Assembly (NCBI GenBank): GCA_039927975.1
Contig: JBDSTZ010000354.1
Coordinates: 1-7,421, forward strand
DNA: 7,421 nucleotides
Direction of reading: 5' to 3'
Source of the DNA: JBDSTZ01 sp039927975
Lineage (GTDB): Bacteria; Pseudomonadota; Gammaproteobacteria; Burkholderiales; Burkholderiaceae_D
Translations under genes and position numbers: made by a program
Shown: piece after piece, positions 4,761 through 7,421 of the stretch
How the letters are laid out: every line of letters starts with the position of its first letter
Numbering within the stretch: position 1 is the first letter of the stretch
Notes under the pieces: model-generated
Database searches by the model: none
What the model saw: only the letters and a program-made list of their open reading frames with translations
What the model was told of the DNA's origin: nothing

Positions 4761-6546
4761 CAAACCCGGCAACCCCGGCGCCACGCGCCGCTTCCGTTCG
4801 CAGGACTGGTTCGACAATCCCGACCACATCGACATGACCGCGCTGTATCTCGAGCGCTTCATGAACTACGGGATCACCGCCGACGAACTGCGCTCGGGCA
4901 AACCGATCATCGGCATCGCCCAGAGCGGCAGCGACATCAGCCCGTGCAACCGGATCCATCTCGAGCTGGCCAAGCGCACGCGCGACGGCATCCGCGACGC
5001 CGGCGGCATTCCGATGGAATTCCCGCTGCACCCGATCTTTGAAAACTGCCGCCGGCCGACCGCCGCGATCGACCGCAACCTGGCCTATCTCGGCCTGGTC
5101 GAGATCCTGCACGGCTATCCGATCGACGCGGTGGTGCTGACCACCGGCTGCGACAAGACCACCCCGGCCCAGATCATGGCCGCCTCGACCGTCGACATCC
5201 CGGCCATCGTGCTGTCGGGCGGACCGATGCTCGACGGCTGGATGGACGGCGAACTGGTCGGTTCCGGCGCGGCCATCTGGAAGGGCCGCCGCCAGCTGGC
5301 CGCCGGCCAGATCGACAATGAAAAATTCCTCCAGATCGCGACCGCCTCGGCGCCGTCGTCGGGACACTGCAACACCATGGGCACCGCCTCGACCATGAAC
5401 GCGCTGGCCGAGGCGCTCGGCATGTCGCTGACCGGCTGCTCGGCGATTCCGGCGCCGTACCGCGAGCGCGGCCAGATGGCCTACGAAACGGGGCGCCGCA
5501 TTGTCGAGATGGCACGCCAGGACATCAAGCCGTCGAGCATCCTGACGCGCGAGGCCTTCCTCGACGCGATCGTGGTCAACGCGGCGATCGGCGGCTCGAC
5601 CAACGCCCAGCCGCACATCATGGCGATGGCGCGCCACGCCGGCGTCGACCTCAAGTCGAGCGACTGGATGGAATACGGTTACGACGTGCCGCTGCTGCTG
5701 AACATGCAGCCGGCTGGTAAATACCTGGGCGAGCGCTTCCACCGCGCCGGCGGCGTGCCGGCCGTCATGTGGGAATTGCAACAGGCCGGCAAGCTGCGCG
5801 CCGAGCGCGCCACCGTCACCGGCCAGAGCATGGCGACCAACCTGCAGGGCCGCGCGAGCGCGGACCGCGAGATGATCCGTCCGTTCGCCGAGCCGCTGCT
5901 GGAAAAGGCCGGCTTCCTGGTCTTGAAGGGCAACCTGTTCGACTTCGCCATCATGAAGACCAGCGTAATTTCGCCGGCTTTCCGCGCGCGCTATCTGTCG
6001 ACCCCGGGCAGCGAAGGGCAGTTCAGCGCGCGCGCCGTGGTGTTCGACGGTTCGTCCGATTATCACGCCCGCATCAACGACCCGGCGCTGAACATCGACG
6101 AGGACTCGATCCTGATTATTCGCGGCTCCGGCCCGATTGGTTGGCCCGGTTCGGCCGAGGTTGTCAACATGCAGCCGCCTGATGCGTTAATCAAGCGTGG
6201 CATCCTGGCTTTGCCGACTTTGGGCGATGGCCGCCAGTCCGGCACTTCGGACAGCCCGTCGATTTTGAACGCCTCGCCGGAAAGCGCGGCGGGCGGCGGC
6301 CTGGCCCTGGTGCGCACCGGCGACCAGATCCGGGTCGACCTGCTGGGTGGTCGTTGCGACATGCTCGTCAGCGAGGAGGAACTGGCGAAGCGCAAGGCTG
6401 AACCGATGCCGCCGATTCCGCCGAGCCAGACGCCATGGCAAGAGATTTACCGCAGCACGGTGGGGCAACTGGAAACGGGCGCCTGCATGGAGCTGGCGGT
6501 GCCGTATCGCGGCGTGGCTGACACATTGCCACGGCACAACCATTAA
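4747..6546 (+). CDS. xylD: D-xylonate dehydratase, IlvD/Edd family [2Fe-2S] enzyme
   Basis: Predicted to dehydrate D-xylonate to 2-keto-3-deoxy-D-xylonate. The product has 599 residues with a TTG start, slightly longer than Caulobacter XylD (about 590). Near-identical blocks begin at RRFRSQDWFDNPDHIDMTAL (14-33) and continue to the C-terminal LPRHNH, which I recall as the Caulobacter ending. Three cysteines in family positions should bind the [2Fe-2S] cluster: Cys67 (SPCNRIH), Cys135 (TTGCDKTTP) and Cys208 (SGHCNTMGT). Lys137 lies at the metal/carbamylated-Lys position and Ser498 in DGRQSGT is a likely catalytic base, both by family analogy. GGSTNAQPH (282-290) and WPGSAEVVNM (466-475) are also conserved. 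Ilv-type and phosphogluconate dehydratases are less similar; L-arabinonate dehydratase is the nearest alternative. It is the last gene of the tight cluster, followed by 97 bp before xylF. Confidence 0.92.
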   Translation: MSNTNKPGNPGATRRFRSQDWFDNPDHIDMTALYLERFMNYGITADELRSGKPIIGIAQSGSDISPCNRIHLELAKRTRDGIRDAGGIPMEFPLHPIFENCRRPTAAIDRNLAYLGLVEILHGYPIDAVVLTTGCDKTTPAQIMAASTVDIPAIVLSGGPMLDGWMDGELVGSGAAIWKGRRQLAAGQIDNEKFLQIATASAPSSGHCNTMGTASTMNALAEALGMSLTGCSAIPAPYRERGQMAYETGRRIVEMARQDIKPSSILTREAFLDAIVVNAAIGGSTNAQPHIMAMARHAGVDLKSSDWMEYGYDVPLLLNMQPAGKYLGERFHRAGGVPAVMWELQQAGKLRAERATVTGQSMATNLQGRASADREMIRPFAEPLLEKAGFLVLKGNLFDFAIMKTSVISPAFRARYLSTPGSEGQFSARAVVFDGSSDYHARINDPALNIDEDSILIIRGSGPIGWPGSAEVVNMQPPDALIKRGILALPTLGDGRQSGTSDSPSILNASPESAAGGGLALVRTGDQIRVDLLGGRCDMLVSEEELAKRKAEPMPPIPPSQTPWQEIYRSTVGQLETGACMELAVPYRGVADTLPRHNH

Positions 6547-6547
6547 G

Positions 6548-6599
6548 GGCGGGACCAATCGGGTTTTTCCTGATACGCTATTGCCGAGCCGCCTTTTTT
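6548..6599 (+). terminator. Possible attenuator or weak terminator between xylD and xylF
   Basis: GGCGG (6548-6552), two bases after the xylD stop, can pair with CCGCC (6589-6593), which is followed by six T residues (6594-6599). Inside the loop, ATCGGG and CCTGAT (6558-6574) form a six-pair hairpin with one G-U pair and a TTTTT loop. The outer stem is short and the enclosed loop long (36 bases), so termination is probably partial at most. Partial read-through would let xylF be expressed both from the operon and from its own promoter. Confidence 0.3.
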
Positions 6600-6626
6600 A
6601 ACACTTTGTAACACCTTTCGCATAAC
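6598..6626 (+). promoter_or_regulatory. Candidate sigma-70 promoter for xylF
   Basis: TTAACA (6598-6603, five of six to TTGACA) and CATAAC (6621-6626, four of six to TATAAT) are separated by exactly 17 bases. The predicted transcript start near 6633 leaves only about 11 bases before ATG 6644, barely including the GGAG at 6635-6638. The short leader weakens the call. The spacer contains a repeated AACAC (6600-6604 and 6610-6614). Confidence 0.35.
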
Positions 6627-6643
6627 GAGACATTGGAGACAGT

Positions 6644-7421
6644 ATGATGAAGAAGATCCTGAGCGCGGTCGCAATCGCCGCCATGACGATGATGGCCAGC
6701 GGTTCGGCCATGGCCGACGCCAAGAACCCGAAGATCGGCTTTTCGATCGACGACCTGCGCATCGAACGCTGGGCGCGCGATCGCGACTACTTCGTCGCCG
6801 CCGCCGAGAAGGCCGGCGCCAAAGTCTACGTGCAGTCGGCCGACGCCAGCGAGCAGCGCCAGATTTCGCAGATCGAGAACCTGATCTCGCGCGGCGTCGA
6901 CGTGCTCGTCATCGTGCCGTTCAACGCCACCGTGCTGAACAACGCGATCAAGGAAGCGAAGAAATCGAAGATCAAGGTCATCTCCTACGACCGCCTGATC
7001 CTCAACGCCGACATCGACGCCTATATCTCGTTCGACAACACGATGGTCGGCGAAATGCAGGCCAACGGCGTGCTGGCGCTCAAACCAAAGGGTAACTACT
7101 ACCTGCTGGGCGGCGCGCCGACCGACAACAACGCCAAGATGCTGCGCGAAGGCCAGATGAAGGTGCTGCAGCCGCTGATCGACAAGGGCACCATCAAGGT
7201 GGTCGGCAAGCAGTGGGTCAAGGACTGGAGCGCGTCGGAAGCGATGTCGATCGTGGAAAACGCCCTGACCGCCAACAACAACAAGATCGACGCCATCGTC
7301 GCCTCGAACGACGGCACCGCCGGCGGCGCGATCCAGGCGCTGGCCGCCCAGAAGCTCAGTGGCAAGGTTGCCGTGTCGGGCCAGGACGCCGACATCGCCG
7401 CGGTGCGCCGCGTGATCGCCG
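6644..7421 (+). CDS. xylF: D-xylose ABC transporter, periplasmic substrate-binding protein, 3' end outside window
   Basis: Periplasmic xylose-binding component of a XylFGH-type importer, cut by the window edge after 259 codons (E. coli XylF is about 330 residues). Residues 1-24 form a signal peptide: MMKK, a hydrophobic core, and AMA before D25. The mature part follows the E. coli protein closely from memory: IGFSIDDLRIERW (31-43), SQIENLISRGVDVLVI (75-90), SYDRL (114-118), YISFDN (127-132), GGAPTDNNAKM (156-166), NALTANNNKIDAIVASND (206-223) and SGQDAD (245-250). Expected sugar-contacting residues by analogy include the Arg/Trp of LRIERW, Asp116-Arg117, Asn222 and Asp248. GGAG at 6635-6638 serves ATG 6644 or the adjacent ATG 6647; both give the same mature protein. 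The ATPase (xylG) and permease (xylH) are expected just downstream. Ribose/other pentose binding proteins are the alternative but fit less well. Confidence 0.9.
   Translation, partial: MMKKILSAVAIAAMTMMASGSAMADAKNPKIGFSIDDLRIERWARDRDYFVAAAEKAGAKVYVQSADASEQRQISQIENLISRGVDVLVIVPFNATVLNNAIKEAKKSKIKVISYDRLILNADIDAYISFDNTMVGEMQANGVLALKPKGNYYLLGGAPTDNNAKMLREGQMKVLQPLIDKGTIKVVGKQWVKDWSASEAMSIVENALTANNNKIDAIVASNDGTAGGAIQALAAQKLSGKVAVSGQDADIAAVRRVIA

Noticed and set aside
4687..6066. Antisense open frame of 459 codons (- strand) opposite xylD
   Set aside because: No motifs; shadow of the strongly conserved dehydratase frame.
1..7421. Mobile element, phage, CRISPR, toxin-antitoxin or other defence system
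   Set aside because: No transposase, integrase, direct-repeat array, att-like duplication or small paired genes are visible; nearly all the DNA is accounted for by sugar-metabolism genes and their regulatory gaps.

Overview
The window comes from a GC-rich proteobacterium. The genes closely resemble my memory of the Caulobacter crescentus xylose operon (xylX, xylB, xylC, xylD) followed by an E. coli-like XylF. My best guess for the host is a plant-polymer-degrading beta-proteobacterium such as an Oxalobacteraceae member (Massilia/Duganella type). That is an impression of codon style and gene combination, not a proven assignment. All recognisable genes are on the + strand.

Layout. Positions 2-130 hold the last 42 codons of a GH74-like (xyloglucanase-type) glycoside hydrolase, followed by a strong rho-independent terminator (152-182). 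A gene-free stretch (183-518) carries a perfect 17-bp palindrome. Next is a secreted SGNH/GDSL esterase of the CE12 (rhamnogalacturonan/xylan acetylesterase) type (519-1685). A 206-bp gap follows, with three tandem perfect stem-loops, a duplicated CATAAT/TGCGCA motif and an 18-bp imperfect palindrome directly before the next start codon. Then comes a tightly packed operon: xylX (1892-3055), an SDR xylose dehydrogenase (3052-3870), xylC (3867-4760) and xylD (4747-6546). The junctions are ATGA, ATGA and a 14-bp overlap with a TTG start. After 97 bp with a possible attenuator and promoter, xylF (6644 to the window end) encodes the periplasmic xylose-binding protein of an ABC importer and is cut by the window edge.

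How the genes fit together. Secreted hydrolases (GH74-like, CE12-like) would attack acetylated, xylose-containing plant polysaccharide. XylF would capture the released xylose. The cytoplasmic enzymes would oxidise it: xylose to xylonolactone (SDR), to xylonate (XylC), to 2-keto-3-deoxyxylonate (XylD), and to 2-oxoglutarate semialdehyde (XylX). This is the Weimberg route. The last enzyme, 2-oxoglutarate semialdehyde dehydrogenase, and the transporter ATPase/permease and regulator are not in the window. I see no phage, insertion sequence, CRISPR, tRNA or rRNA, and no undescribed defence-like or otherwise exotic system. The less explained parts are the three regulatory gaps and the unusual block II of the esterase.
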